Made by a program: the position numbers and the translations under genes. A stretch of 20,182 nt of DNA from Acidobacteriota bacterium (GTDB lineage Bacteria > Acidobacteriota > Blastocatellia > Pyrinomonadales > Pyrinomonadaceae): NCBI GenBank assembly GCA_024640445.1, contig JAHEEZ010000040.1, forward strand, positions 1 to 20,182, read 5' to 3'. Below, one piece after another: positions 1 through 7,859 of the stretch. Within the stretch, counting starts at the first letter, position 1. The number at the start of each line of letters is the position of its first letter. The notes beneath the pieces were generated by a model, which was given only the letters and a program-made list of their open reading frames with translations, ran no database searches and was not told the origin of the DNA.

Positions 1-1044
1 TGCGAGGATTTCTCCGATGTTCCGGCAGACGCCACGAGGCCTGATCTGGTGCGCGCGGCGGCTTGGAACATCGAGCGCGGGAGTTTTCTCGATTCGATTA
101 TCGGCGTGCTGGACACGCATCCGCAGCTTTCCGGGCGCGACCTGTACCTTCTGACCGAACTCGATTATGGAATGGCCAGAAGCGACAACCGGTTCGTCGC
201 TCGAGAGCTGGCGCAGGCGCTGAAGCTGAACTACGCTTTTGCACCGGTTTACATCGCGCTACAGAAGGGAAGCGGCGTTGAATCGCAAGTGGAGGGCGAG
301 AACACAAACTCGATCCACGGCCTTGCGATGTTCTCGAAATACCCTTTGCAGAACGCTCACGCTGTGCCCTTGCCGAACGGAAAGGACAAGATGCTCGGCA
401 AGGAAAAACGGCTTGGTTACCTGCGCGCACTGATCGCCGACATTGAGCACCCGGCGGGCGCGTTCAGGGCGGTCACGCTCCATCTGGACGCGCACTGTTC
501 CAGAAAGCACAGACAACTTCAGATGCGGATCTTGCTCGATCACCTGGCAACGCTTCCGGCGCTGCCGACTGTCATCGGCGGAGACTGGAACACTTCAACA
601 TACAACTCACAGAATTCCACTCGGGCGATACTGGGTTACTGGCGAAGGATAATGATGGGTCCCAGGCGGGTCGTCCGCGATCATTATCCGTATCCGGACA
701 GGTATTTCGAGAGGGCACTGTTCAGGGAGCTTGAAGAAAGGGCCTTCGAGTATAGGCCTTTCAATGAGGCCGGTGTCGGGACCCTTCATTACGATATGGA
801 AAGCGTTGAACTGAATACCAATCTGAGGGACTGGGTACCGGAATGGTGTTTCCCTTTTATTTTCTGGGCATCGCGAAGGGTTGGCGGAAAATTTTCGCTT
901 AGACTCGACTGGTTCGCCGGGTCGGGCATCGAGCCGGCGGGTCCTGACGGACCAATTACGATCGGCGGGTTGGTCAATGACGAAGGCATTCAGCTATCTG
1001 ACCACGATGCGATAGCTTTGGACTTTAAGCCTTTGAGCAGATAG
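1..1044 (+). CDS. Endonuclease/exonuclease/phosphatase family protein, 5' end outside window
   Basis: The frame is open from the first base, so the gene begins before this window. A GTG at 49 lies in frame but sits just before the first core strand (RAAAWNIERG), and I do not think it is the true start. The metal-dependent phosphoesterase signatures of the EEP (DNase I/exonuclease III-like) fold appear in order: WNIERG (Asn), LLTELD (catalytic Glu), HLDAHC (His), GGDWNTS (Asp/Asn) and, at the end, LSDHDAIALDF (the SDH motif with the general-base His). All active-site positions look intact, so it should be an active Mg-dependent hydrolase. The substrate (nucleic acid, phosphoinositide-like or lipid headgroup) cannot be read from the sequence. 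No signal peptide is visible because the N-terminus is missing. The next gene follows after 57 bp on the same strand and may be co-transcribed. Confidence 0.85.
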   Translation, partial: CEDFSDVPADATRPDLVRAAAWNIERGSFLDSIIGVLDTHPQLSGRDLYLLTELDYGMARSDNRFVARELAQALKLNYAFAPVYIALQKGSGVESQVEGENTNSIHGLAMFSKYPLQNAHAVPLPNGKDKMLGKEKRLGYLRALIADIEHPAGAFRAVTLHLDAHCSRKHRQLQMRILLDHLATLPALPTVIGGDWNTSTYNSQNSTRAILGYWRRIMMGPRRVVRDHYPYPDRYFERALFRELEERAFEYRPFNEAGVGTLHYDMESVELNTNLRDWVPEWCFPFIFWASRRVGGKFSLRLDWFAGSGIEPAGPDGPITIGGLVNDEGIQLSDHDAIALDFKPLSR

Positions 1045-1101
1045 ACTCGTTCTTCGCCGAATGAACGGAGAAAGATCACACGAGTTACGGAGCGAGAAAT
1101 T

Positions 1102-1356
1102 ATGTCGGAAGTTTCATTTTGCCAGACCCTGAGTTTTGACGCCAAGGATTTTGAATACGAGTCCGTCCAGCAGGAGAATGGCAACGCCACGATCATTAGG
1201 TTCAAGATCGACCAGACCCAGTACAGCCCGGGTGATGTGGTAGTTGTGGTCGACGGCGAAGACGTCGCTTTCCACGGGATGATAGGGAAGATCGAGGAAG
1301 AATGGGCGTACGCTTCTGATCCAAAGGGCTCTCTGCTGGCCGCGACTGTCCAGTAG
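1102..1356 (+). CDS. Small acidic protein of unknown function (84 aa)
   Basis: I do not recognise this protein. The ATG at 1102 is preceded by GGAG at 1089-1092 with a 9-nt spacer, which supports the start, and a strong intrinsic terminator lies 24 bp after the stop, so this looks like a real, bounded gene. The 84 residues are rich in Asp and Glu. They contain a Val-rich stretch (YSPGDVVVVVDGEDVAFHG) that reads as a beta-hairpin in a small all-beta domain, followed by a short IEEEWAY segment. There is no signal peptide, TM helix or Cys pair, so it is probably cytosolic. It follows the EEP phosphoesterase by 57 bp and could be the last gene of that operon. The function is unknown. Confidence 0.7.
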   Translation: MSEVSFCQTLSFDAKDFEYESVQQENGNATIIRFKIDQTQYSPGDVVVVVDGEDVAFHGMIGKIEEEWAYASDPKGSLLAATVQ

Positions 1357-1380
1357 TTTCCGCACCTTTTTGAGAAATAT

Positions 1381-1420
1381 CCGCGACCGGGTCTGTTTTC
1401 TTGACCCGGCCGCGGTTTTT
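1381..1420 (+). terminator. Intrinsic terminator after the 84-aa gene
   Basis: CCGCGACCGGGTC (1381-1393) pairs with GACCCGGCCGCGG (1403-1415) through 12 pairs and one A/C mismatch. The loop is 9 nt, and a run of five T and further T-rich sequence follow on the plus strand. This closes the EEP/84-aa transcription unit and isolates it from the acyltransferase downstream. Confidence 0.93.
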
Positions 1421-1425
1421 GTTTG

Positions 1426-1478
1426 TTTACAGAAACATTCCTTAACTTTCTGTAAATAGGGCGTTTTTCGACAGAAAT
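1426..1478. promoter_or_regulatory. Inverted-repeat operator candidate upstream of the GNAT acyltransferase
   Basis: TTTACAGAAA (1426-1435) and TTTCTGTAAA (1447-1456) form a perfect 10-bp inverted repeat. The arm centres are 21 bp apart, two helical turns, as expected for a dimeric DNA-binding protein. A third copy of the half-site core, ACAGAAA at 1471-1477, is followed by TTCCTT as in the first arm, and lies exactly 42 bp (four turns) from the first copy. A TATATT box at 1494-1499 could be the -10 element, which would place the third half-site at the -35 region. Repression by occlusion would fit. The regulator is unknown. Confidence 0.55.
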
Positions 1479-1544
1479 TCCTTGCCACGGGAATATATTT
1501 GGCAATAATGTTCAATCTTGAACGACAGGAAGTCCCCAGCCGAA

Positions 1545-2363
1545 ATGAAAACGCTAGCAGACATAGATTTCGCGACGCTCTTTCCGAACCGCGCCGACCT
1601 TCCCAAGGTTAAGCGAGTCGCAGAAAGTCGATACACCGCGAAAATGGTCGAGACGTCGGAAGAATTCGCCTCCGTGCTCGGACTTAGGTCCGATGTCTTC
1701 AAGAGGGAACTCAGTACCGCGGGCGGCAGCGGTACTTTCGCGTCCGAGTTCGATTTTGACGAATACGACCTCCACTGCGAGCACCTTATCGTGACTGACA
1801 GGCAAACCGGCGAGGCGGTCGGTACATATCGGCTTAACACACTGGAGAGCGCCAGGACCGCCAGTGGGTTCTATGCTTCGGAGGAGTTTTCAATTGAGGA
1901 CCTTCCTGAAGCTGTTCTGGAAAGTGCGGTGGAACTCGGGCGCGCCTGTATATCGCGCGACCACAGGAACTCGAGAGTGCTTTTCTTGCTTTGGAAAGTT
2001 CTTGCCAACTACCTGATCGAAAGGAACAAACGATACCTTTTCGGTTGCTGCTCAGTATTTACACAGGACGGATTCAAGGCGGCGAAGGTTTTGGAGCAAC
2101 TAAAACAGGAAGGGCACATGCACCCGGAACTGAATGTAAGCCCGAGGCCTGACAAGCGCATAATACCGGAAGATTTCGACGCGTCGGGGCTGGAACCTGT
2201 CGAACTGCCGCCGTTGGTGAACATCTATCTTCGGATCGGCGCAATGGTGTGCGGAGAACCGTCAATAGACCGTGAAATGAGAACAGTGGACTACTTTGTC
2301 GTTTTCGATCTTGACCGGATCAATCCCAAGTACCGGAAGATGTTCTTCGGCGATCTGCTCTAG
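1545..2363 (+). CDS. GNAT-type N-acyltransferase, OlsB/Acetyltransf_5-like
   Basis: The protein resembles the PF13444-type acyltransferases that include OlsB (ornithine N-acyltransferase of ornithine-lipid synthesis) and related autoinducer-synthase-like enzymes. Visible signatures are a substrate-entry segment with SDVFKREL, then DEYDLHCEHLIV, then GEAVGTYRLN, then ELGRACISRDHRNSRVLFLLWK and YLFGCCSVF. These match the conserved D-x-H-C-x-H-L and ELGR-xC-x-hRN blocks of that family. An acyl-ACP donor and an amine acceptor are therefore likely, at the cytosolic face of the membrane. I chose ATG 1545 (272 aa), which has AGGAAG at 1527-1532; a TTG at 1518 is in frame but lacks a ribosome site. 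No OlsA-type O-acyltransferase is adjacent, so an ornithine-lipid role is only inference. The 3' end overlaps the convergent NRDE gene by 4 bp. Confidence 0.8.
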   Translation: MKTLADIDFATLFPNRADLPKVKRVAESRYTAKMVETSEEFASVLGLRSDVFKRELSTAGGSGTFASEFDFDEYDLHCEHLIVTDRQTGEAVGTYRLNTLESARTASGFYASEEFSIEDLPEAVLESAVELGRACISRDHRNSRVLFLLWKVLANYLIERNKRYLFGCCSVFTQDGFKAAKVLEQLKQEGHMHPELNVSPRPDKRIIPEDFDASGLEPVELPPLVNIYLRIGAMVCGEPSIDREMRTVDYFVVFDLDRINPKYRKMFFGDLL

Positions 2364-3085
2364 ACCGCCACCCTTTCCTCAAATTCTATCCTCCCCGAAT
2401 CCCTGATTATTACAACCGTTGAAGAACGGGTGCCGTAGATGGGCGTCTCGATGAAGATCGACGACAGCAGTTTTTCCTTTTCGTAACCGATCCCTGTGTC
2501 CGGCAGTTCACTGTCGGATGCCAAATTCCGGTCGGCGAGAATTTCGAAATACTCTTCGAGGTCATCCTGATCACGTTCAAGGATCCCGGAAAACCTGGCC
2601 TTTCCGAGGCGTATCTTCGGCCAAGGCGTGTCCAGAAGATGATTGCTCAGGCCGTACAATCCGTAGGCAAGCTGCTTTACGCCCTCAGCCCTATTCGAAA
2701 AATAGTACAGTTCGTCCGCGTTGTCGCCGATACGGCCGGCGATCAGGTTGAATCCCGTGTACCGGTTCGCTTCGCTTTCGACCTTTCTAAGATAAGCTTC
2801 GGTGCTTTTGTCGGATCGAAGGAAGTCCGCCACCAGGTTTCCTCTTGAAAGGTCGCCGCTCTCCTGATCGGGATCCCTGTAATTGGTCACCGCGGCGATC
2901 CTGCCGGATTCTGTAACTCCAAGCCACGTGCCGCCGGCCGCAAGGTCGCGGCCCGCATAGATCTCCGGACTGTCCTTCCAGTTCGCCGCCGAGGCCGTCG
3001 GCCGGTCATAGAATTCGTCGCGGTTAGCCAGCAGGACAAGGCGTTTGTCCGGTCCGGGTCGGTATGAAAACAGTATCGTGCACAT
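2360..3085 (-). CDS. NRDE family protein (TANGO2-like)
   Basis: The protein begins MCTILF and carries the family-naming NRDE motif at residues 21-24 (LLANRDEFYDRPT), followed by GRDLAAGGTWLGV and AAVTNYRDP, all typical of the PF05742 NRDE/TANGO2 family. Length (241 aa) is normal. Cys2 immediately after the start Met is conserved in the family and has been likened to an Ntn-hydrolase nucleophile, but the bacterial biochemical role is not established. It has no signal peptide and should be cytosolic. It is the last gene of the four-gene minus-strand operon, starting 9 bp after the stop of the DedA/ATP-grasp gene without an obvious Shine-Dalgarno, so translational coupling is plausible. It overlaps the convergent acyltransferase by 4 bp at the stop codons. 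Confidence 0.9.
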   Translation of the reverse strand: MCTILFSYRPGPDKRLVLLANRDEFYDRPTASAANWKDSPEIYAGRDLAAGGTWLGVTESGRIAAVTNYRDPDQESGDLSRGNLVADFLRSDKSTEAYLRKVESEANRYTGFNLIAGRIGDNADELYYFSNRAEGVKQLAYGLYGLSNHLLDTPWPKIRLGKARFSGILERDQDDLEEYFEILADRNLASDSELPDTGIGYEKEKLLSSIFIETPIYGTRSSTVVIIRDSGRIEFEERVAV

Positions 3086-3094
3086 AGTTTGGAT

Positions 3095-4738
3095 TCACCC
3101 GGGGGTTTTCGTCCTGGGTTTTCCGCCGAAAAGCAGCCGCATAAGTTCGCTCGCTCCGGATTGCCTCACGCCGAGAGCACGATTCTCACTCCCTATCTCA
3201 AAGGCGATCCGCCACTGCCTGAAAAGAATGCGATAGGCGTCAAGAAGGGAGAACTTCCGGTCGTAGATGTTGGTCGATTCGCTTGTGACCCCGTTTAGTT
3301 CGACTATCTTAAAGCCGCGGCCTTTCTTCAGTTCTTCCTCGGATGTCGTCCGCAGATCGAACCTGCCGAAAAAGAAGCCTTCGTAACCCCGGCATATGGC
3401 ATCGATCGACCCGGTCAGTTCCGGAGTAATGATGCGCGCGCCGTCATTGAAAATGGCGCCGCGCGCGTGCGTCCCGATCTCTATCAGTTTCACTTTCTCA
3501 CCCTGAAGGGGCACGCGGTCCGGATCGTCTTCCATATTGTCTATGTAGGTCCCCGCGATCGAAACTGCCCGCGGATCGTCAAGAATAAGTTCTTCGACAG
3601 TGCGGAGTCCGTCGCCTTCCAATACCGGGAAGAGTTTTTCCGTTGCCGAAAAGATCTCTCCATGCGCCTGCGACGGATATCGAAAGTAAAAAACGCTGAA
3701 CTCGTCTCCCGCCGCATATTCCTGGATGATGTATCTATCTTCGAGCAGTTCCAGCGCCTCCGCCAGACCGTCAAGGTCCCGAACGACCATCACGTCCTTA
3801 CCGCGTTCGCCGGTGTCCGGCTTCAGCACGATCGGAAATCCGGTCCGCGCTGCGAACGCTCCGGCGGAAACCGCTGAGCCTTCACGATCCGACTTCGGAT
3901 CGATAAGTTCGTGTGCGAGAAGAAACTCCCCCGCCGGTTCTGATCCGAGAAGTCCGCGGTATATGCCATCCTTTGATTCGCCGATGAATCCGCCCGCAGG
4001 GATCGCCGGATTCGAGCAGGTGAAGACCGTGAGGCTTCTGAACCTGATTCCCAGGATAGCGACATACGCTACAACAGGAGCGTAAAAGATCTGGATCGGC
4101 CAGAATTCCCAGCGGTATATCTTCTTCAGCCTGCCTTTGAAAAGCAGCCACCTCTTTCGGCTCACCGCGATGAATATGATCCTCACCGCGATAAAGAGAA
4201 GCAGGGCTCCGAGAAGGAAATTTCCGCTGAAAAGGAGTTTCTGCGCAAAGCCGGCTCCGACCACCAGGAGCGGCGTCCAGACCGCCGCGGCGATCAGGAA
4301 GAAGACCGTGAACTTTAGGAAATCGGTCTTAAGGAATCCAGCTGCAAGATAGGTCGGCAGTCTAAGTCCGGCGACGAACCTGCTTATGAAAATCGCGGCG
4401 AGGCCCCTTTTCTCGAGCCAATGCGAGGCCTGCCTCAGCCTTGCTTCGCTCACGAATCTCCTGAACAGTTTTGTCTTAGCGGCACGCTTTCCGGAGAGCC
4501 TTCCGAGCCAGTAAAGGCCGATGTCGCCGACAAAGATCCCCGCAAAACAGGCAGTGATCGCAAACGGATAACCGATCGCGCCTTCTGCCGCAAGCGCCCC
4601 CGCAAGCAGACACGCTCCGTCTTCTGTCACAAAGGTCAGAAAGAAGATGATGATGAAGATCGCCGGAAGAGAAAACTCCGCGATCGCTCCCGGATCAAGA
4701 TCCGGGATCAGGAGGAAGATCTGAAGAAAGAGGAGCAT
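3095..4738 (-). CDS. DedA-type membrane protein fused to an ATP-grasp ligase
   Basis: A two-part protein of 547 aa. Residues about 20-195 are a DedA/VTT (SNARE-associated) membrane domain: a FVTEDG entry segment, the GDIGLYWLGRLSGKRA motif, and FISRFVAGLRLPTYLAAG with the family's paired Arg and Ala-Gly residues, surrounded by several hydrophobic helices. Residues about 205-240 hold another hydrophobic stretch (FWPIQIFYAPVVAYVAILG) leading to NPAIPAGGFIGESK. I recall that segment preceding ATP-grasp domains in putative membrane-associated carboxylate-amine ligases. Residues about 300-490 are the ATP-grasp core: VLKPDTGERG (Lys306), YIIQEY (Glu340), GRFDLR (Asp461) and IVELNG (Glu480, Asn482, Mg binding). 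The active site looks complete. DedA proteins are implicated in polyprenyl-phosphate and phospholipid translocation, so a ligase acting on a membrane-borne carboxylate is an inference. The gene starts 6 bp after the DoxX-like stop. Confidence 0.85.
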   Translation of the reverse strand: MLLFLQIFLLIPDLDPGAIAEFSLPAIFIIIFFLTFVTEDGACLLAGALAAEGAIGYPFAITACFAGIFVGDIGLYWLGRLSGKRAAKTKLFRRFVSEARLRQASHWLEKRGLAAIFISRFVAGLRLPTYLAAGFLKTDFLKFTVFFLIAAAVWTPLLVVGAGFAQKLLFSGNFLLGALLLFIAVRIIFIAVSRKRWLLFKGRLKKIYRWEFWPIQIFYAPVVAYVAILGIRFRSLTVFTCSNPAIPAGGFIGESKDGIYRGLLGSEPAGEFLLAHELIDPKSDREGSAVSAGAFAARTGFPIVLKPDTGERGKDVMVVRDLDGLAEALELLEDRYIIQEYAAGDEFSVFYFRYPSQAHGEIFSATEKLFPVLEGDGLRTVEELILDDPRAVSIAGTYIDNMEDDPDRVPLQGEKVKLIEIGTHARGAIFNDGARIITPELTGSIDAICRGYEGFFFGRFDLRTTSEEELKKGRGFKIVELNGVTSESTNIYDRKFSLLDAYRILFRQWRIAFEIGSENRALGVRQSGASELMRLLFGGKPRTKTPG

Positions 4739-4744
4739 CAGCGG

Positions 4745-5146
4745 CTACTGGTCGCTTCCAGGAATCGGCAGTTCCCGCCTGTGAATGAAAAGCACTGCGG
4801 CGCTCAGTACGAAGACCGTGACCGCAAGTCCGAATAGCGTGCCGCCGTCGTCCTTTACGACGATCCCAAGCCTGGTGAAATGGCTGAGCAGAGCGCCCGA
4901 GATCGCGATCAGCGAGACTATGGCCCCATATGCGGCGGTCCTCGGAATGAGGATCAGGGCCGCGGCCACAAGTTCCATTACGCCTGAACCGATCCGACCG
5001 AACGCCTCGTATTCGGCACCCATCAGTTTTGTAAAGATATATTTGGATTCTTCGGCTCCGGAGAACTTGAAAAAGAGCGTCTGAACAAAGATGAGGGCGA
5101 TGAGTATCCGGGCGATCCAGCTGATAATATTTGTGGTCTTGGTCAT
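4745..5146 (-). CDS. DoxX-like four-helix membrane protein
   Basis: A 133-aa protein with four hydrophobic segments: IISWIARILIALIFVQTLFF, MELVAAALILI, YGAIVSLIAISGALLSHF and LFGLAVTVFVLSAAVLFI. The first contains an ALIFVQTLFFKFSG block like the conserved first helix of the DoxX/SURF4-like superfamily, and RIGSGVMELVAA fits the GxxE helix of that fold. Such proteins are inner-membrane and often redox- or quinone-linked, but the precise role is not defined. I chose ATG 5146 because it forms an ATGA overlap with the DinB-like stop and is preceded by GGAAGAG. The frame stays open further upstream inside the DinB gene, but that extension is not membrane-like. Translational coupling with the DinB-like gene is likely. 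Confidence 0.82.
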   Translation of the reverse strand: MTKTTNIISWIARILIALIFVQTLFFKFSGAEESKYIFTKLMGAEYEAFGRIGSGVMELVAAALILIPRTAAYGAIVSLIAISGALLSHFTRLGIVVKDDGGTLFGLAVTVFVLSAAVLFIHRRELPIPGSDQ

Positions 5147-5718
5147 TTTTCGAACTCTTCCTTGCGGTCTGAAGATCCGGCGGCTTTTGATTTCCAGAAT
5201 TCCAAAGTAGAAGGCGCTACCCCGAAGTCTTTCGGGACCGCAATTCCCCGAACCCGAAGCTTCTCGGCAACAAGCGCATAATGGTGAACTGTGTGGCTTA
5301 GAAGGAACTCCAGTTCGCGCTCTAAGGAGGAACGGTGCCACAGAGATCCGTCAAGTTCGGAGCGGACCAGCAGATCTTCTTCTGAACAGGTAGCTATCGC
5401 GGCGACCAAAAGGTGCGCCGCTTCCAAAACCCGGCCGGCCGCATACGCCTTGTCGTTCTCGGTCTTCTCGTCTCTCAGCCGCGCGGAGTAATCGATCCTG
5501 CTGTCAGCCAGCCCGCGCAGGAAGCAATCAACGAAGTCGAGATTGTGCCGGATGTGGGACCCGATGGACCCGGCTGCCTTTCCGCGGTCGCGGTAGACTT
5601 CATCCCGGATCTTATCAACGAGTTCATTTCCGCGCAGCAATTCGGCCGCTACGGCCTCGGCGAGCAGCCTTGCCGGTTCGGCAGAGGCCGCAGTCTGTTG
5701 TTGAAGCGCCTTGGTCAT
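5143..5718 (-). CDS. DinB-like four-helix protein, putative metal-dependent
   Basis: A 191-aa mostly helical protein with the layout of the DinB/YfiT-like superfamily. A His sits in the second helix (IRHNLDF, His58), and an H-x3-H pair occurs in SHTVHHYALVAEKL (His142, His146), together a likely metal-binding triad. Family members include thiol transferases that use bacillithiol or mycothiol, but many have no known substrate. The first gene of the operon, it begins at ATG 5718. A GTG at 5742 is in frame and would add eight mostly charged residues; neither start has a convincing ribosome site. The stop overlaps the start of the DoxX-like gene by 4 bp. AT-rich DNA upstream (5743-5770) could hold a promoter, but I cannot define a good -35/-10 pair. 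Confidence 0.8.
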   Translation of the reverse strand: MTKALQQQTAASAEPARLLAEAVAAELLRGNELVDKIRDEVYRDRGKAAGSIGSHIRHNLDFVDCFLRGLADSRIDYSARLRDEKTENDKAYAAGRVLEAAHLLVAAIATCSEEDLLVRSELDGSLWHRSSLERELEFLLSHTVHHYALVAEKLRVRGIAVPKDFGVAPSTLEFWKSKAAGSSDRKEEFEK

Positions 5719-5813
5719 TTTTCGATTTCGTGTTTCTCGCACAAAATTACTATTTTCCCGGGATTTATTCCAATTACGAGTCGAAGGGGAAGAAGATCCG
5801 GTGTTCTTAACAC

Positions 5814-5850
5814 AAGAAAATACGGACCGGAAATTGAGGTTCCGGCCCGT
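5814..5850 (-). terminator. Intrinsic terminator of the winged-helix/TPR regulator
   Basis: On the minus strand ACGGGCCGGAA (5850-5840) pairs with TTCCGGTCCGT (5832-5822), 11 pairs including one G-U. The loop is 7 nt and ATTTTCTT follows. It lies 36 bp beyond the stop of the gene ending at 5886 and separates it from the DinB operon. Confidence 0.88.
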
Positions 5851-5885
5851 TCGCCTGGAGTGAAGGAAGAGATCCCAACCCGTTT

Positions 5886-7859
5886 TCAGGAGTTCCTGTC
5901 GTAGGAACTCATGAATTTCATTCGAGACTGCGAAACCAGACCCTTGTACTCAGGATTGTCACGCAGCGGATCCAGATTGTAGTCATATTTCAGTTGCAGA
6001 AAGCCGATCAGCGACTCATCATTGCCGCGCCGAAGCTCGCGGAAGGCTTCCCGCTTATTGCCGAGTTGGGCGAGAACAGACGCTACCTCGTATGAAGGGG
6101 CGTCGTCGGCTTCCGTCTTGGCCAAATCCTTCAGGATCTTTCGTGCTTCGGTCTTATCACCCTTTTTCGCGAGCACACGGCTGATCAGAAGTCTCGCTGT
6201 CTTTTGCTCGGGCGCGCTCTTGGGAACCGCGCGCAGTTCTTCAATCGATTCGTCGAACATACCTTTTTGTTCATAGATCTCGGCCAGGATGAGTCTTGTC
6301 CACATCATGGCCGGATCGAGCTCCACCGCCCGCTTGCCGACCTTTAGAGCTTCGTCCGTCTGACGGTCAAGGCGAAGCAGACGCGCCAGGTTCAGCGCAA
6401 TCACTTGAGATTCCGGATCGGCGTCCCGGGCGAGTTTCATCTCAGCGATCGCCTCATTGAGATTCTCGTCAACCGCATGGATCCATGCCAACCGAAGATG
6501 CGCGACCGCATTCCTTGGGTCAAGCGCTACCGCTTTCTTCAGAAGATCGGCGGCGCGACCCGCATCCTTCTCGTACTGGGCCACCACCGCGAGCGCGGAG
6601 TAAGCTTGCGACGTGGAGGGATCCAGCTTGATCGCCTTGTCCGCCGAGATCTTTGCTTTCGCTATCGCCTGTTCAGGCGAGATCGAATCGATGCCGTAGA
6701 TGGCTGCGAGCGAAAGGCAGTCGGCGAGCAGCGCCTCTGCTTTGGCGAACTGTGGATCGAGCCGGACGGCTTCTTCCAGATGACCGATGGCAGTTTTCAA
6801 ATCGTCTTCCGTCCTCTTCTTCCAGAAATAGACCCCTTTCTCGTAGGCATTACGGGCCTCCGGGTTTCGGGTTTCCGCAAACGCAATGGGTATCTGTTCC
6901 GTCTTTCCGAACGAATCATTCAGTTTCCCTGCGAGCTCGCCCGATATACGGTCCTGAAGGGAGAAGATGTCTGAGAAGTTCTCATCAAACTTGTCAGTCC
7001 AGATCGGTATCTTGCGGGAGACACTGATCATCTGGACGTTTATCCTTACGCGGTCGCCGTCTTTCTGGATCGTACCCGTAAGCACCGCGTCCACGCCGAG
7101 CTCGCTGCCGATCTCTATAGGGGAACTCGTGGAATTGCTGAAGCGCTCAATGGCCGAGGTGGGCGTTACTTCGAAGCTACCCTTTCCGCCAAGTCGCGAG
7201 ATCAGGGTGTCGGCAAGGCCGAGGCCGAGTTTCTCGTCCTTCTCTCCGCCGATCTGCCTGAACGGCAGGATCGAGATCGACTTCACCTCCGCAAGGTCCT
7301 TGACCTGATTGAAATTTTGATAGTTGAACAGGAAAGAGACCAGAACAGCGGCCAATAGAGCCGCGGCTGCCGCGGTGGCGAGGCGCGCCCCTGTGAAAAG
7401 TTGAGATCCGGGCAAAGTCTCTTCGGTGAAGGTCTTGTACGGCGCTACCAGCGCAGGGATGGCGGTCGTCGAATCCGAAACTGAGGCGAAAGACGCCGTC
7501 GGAGTGTTAAGGACCGCGTCGGCAAAACTCTCTTTTACCTCGCCGGTGAACCTGTAGCCGAACTTCGGAACGGTCTCTATGAATTCAGACGAACTTCCGC
7601 TGTCCTTCAGCGCTTTTCGCACCATGTACACGTGCTGCGCCAGATTCGCCTCTTCGACATAGCTCTCGCTCCAAACCTCGTCCAGTATCTCCTGCTTTCG
7701 GAGTATCCGGTTTCGGTTCCGGATCAGGAAGCAGAGTATCTCAAAACTCTTTTGGGTCAGCGGTATGTGCTCCCCATTCCGCATAAGCAGGCGGTTGGAA
7801 ACGTTGAGCCGAAAGCTGCCAAAATCGTAATAGTGCGTTCTTGTGGTTGAATCAATCAC
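5886..7859 (-). CDS. Winged-helix (OmpR/CadC-type) membrane regulator with TolB-like domain and TPRs
   Basis: A 657-aa protein. Residues 10-110 are a Trans_reg_C winged helix (LTQKSFEILCFLI, ILDEVW, VYMVRKAL, ETVPKFGYRF). After a linker, one TM helix spans about 159-179 (LATAAAAALLAAVLVSFLF). Residues about 192-310 form a TolB/FlgO-like domain (SISILPFRQIG, GLGLADTLISRL, VDAVLTGTIQKDGDRVRINVQMIS). Residues about 330-640 are TPR repeats (EARNAYEKGVYFWKK, HLEEAVRLDPQFAKAEALLADC and later units). The wing domain should be cytosolic and the TolB/TPR part periplasmic, in the manner of CadC/ToxR-like one-component sensors. The architecture is common in Acidobacteriota; the signal and targets are unknown. 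The start is GTG 7859, supported by GGAG at 7865-7868 with a 5-nt spacer. A long structured region lies upstream and a terminator downstream. Confidence 0.88.
   Translation of the reverse strand: MIDSTTRTHYYDFGSFRLNVSNRLLMRNGEHIPLTQKSFEILCFLIRNRNRILRKQEILDEVWSESYVEEANLAQHVYMVRKALKDSGSSSEFIETVPKFGYRFTGEVKESFADAVLNTPTASFASVSDSTTAIPALVAPYKTFTEETLPGSQLFTGARLATAAAAALLAAVLVSFLFNYQNFNQVKDLAEVKSISILPFRQIGGEKDEKLGLGLADTLISRLGGKGSFEVTPTSAIERFSNSTSSPIEIGSELGVDAVLTGTIQKDGDRVRINVQMISVSRKIPIWTDKFDENFSDIFSLQDRISGELAGKLNDSFGKTEQIPIAFAETRNPEARNAYEKGVYFWKKRTEDDLKTAIGHLEEAVRLDPQFAKAEALLADCLSLAAIYGIDSISPEQAIAKAKISADKAIKLDPSTSQAYSALAVVAQYEKDAGRAADLLKKAVALDPRNAVAHLRLAWIHAVDENLNEAIAEMKLARDADPESQVIALNLARLLRLDRQTDEALKVGKRAVELDPAMMWTRLILAEIYEQKGMFDESIEELRAVPKSAPEQKTARLLISRVLAKKGDKTEARKILKDLAKTEADDAPSYEVASVLAQLGNKREAFRELRRGNDESLIGFLQLKYDYNLDPLRDNPEYKGLVSQSRMKFMSSYDRNS

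Noticed and set aside
1518..1544. TTG start for the acyltransferase
   Set aside because: No ribosome site precedes it, whereas AGGAAG precedes ATG 1545.
5147..5341. Upstream extension of the DoxX-like frame to 198 aa
   Set aside because: The extension lies inside the DinB-like gene, is Arg/Ser/Cys-rich and not membrane-like; the ATGA overlap start at 5146 fits the family length.
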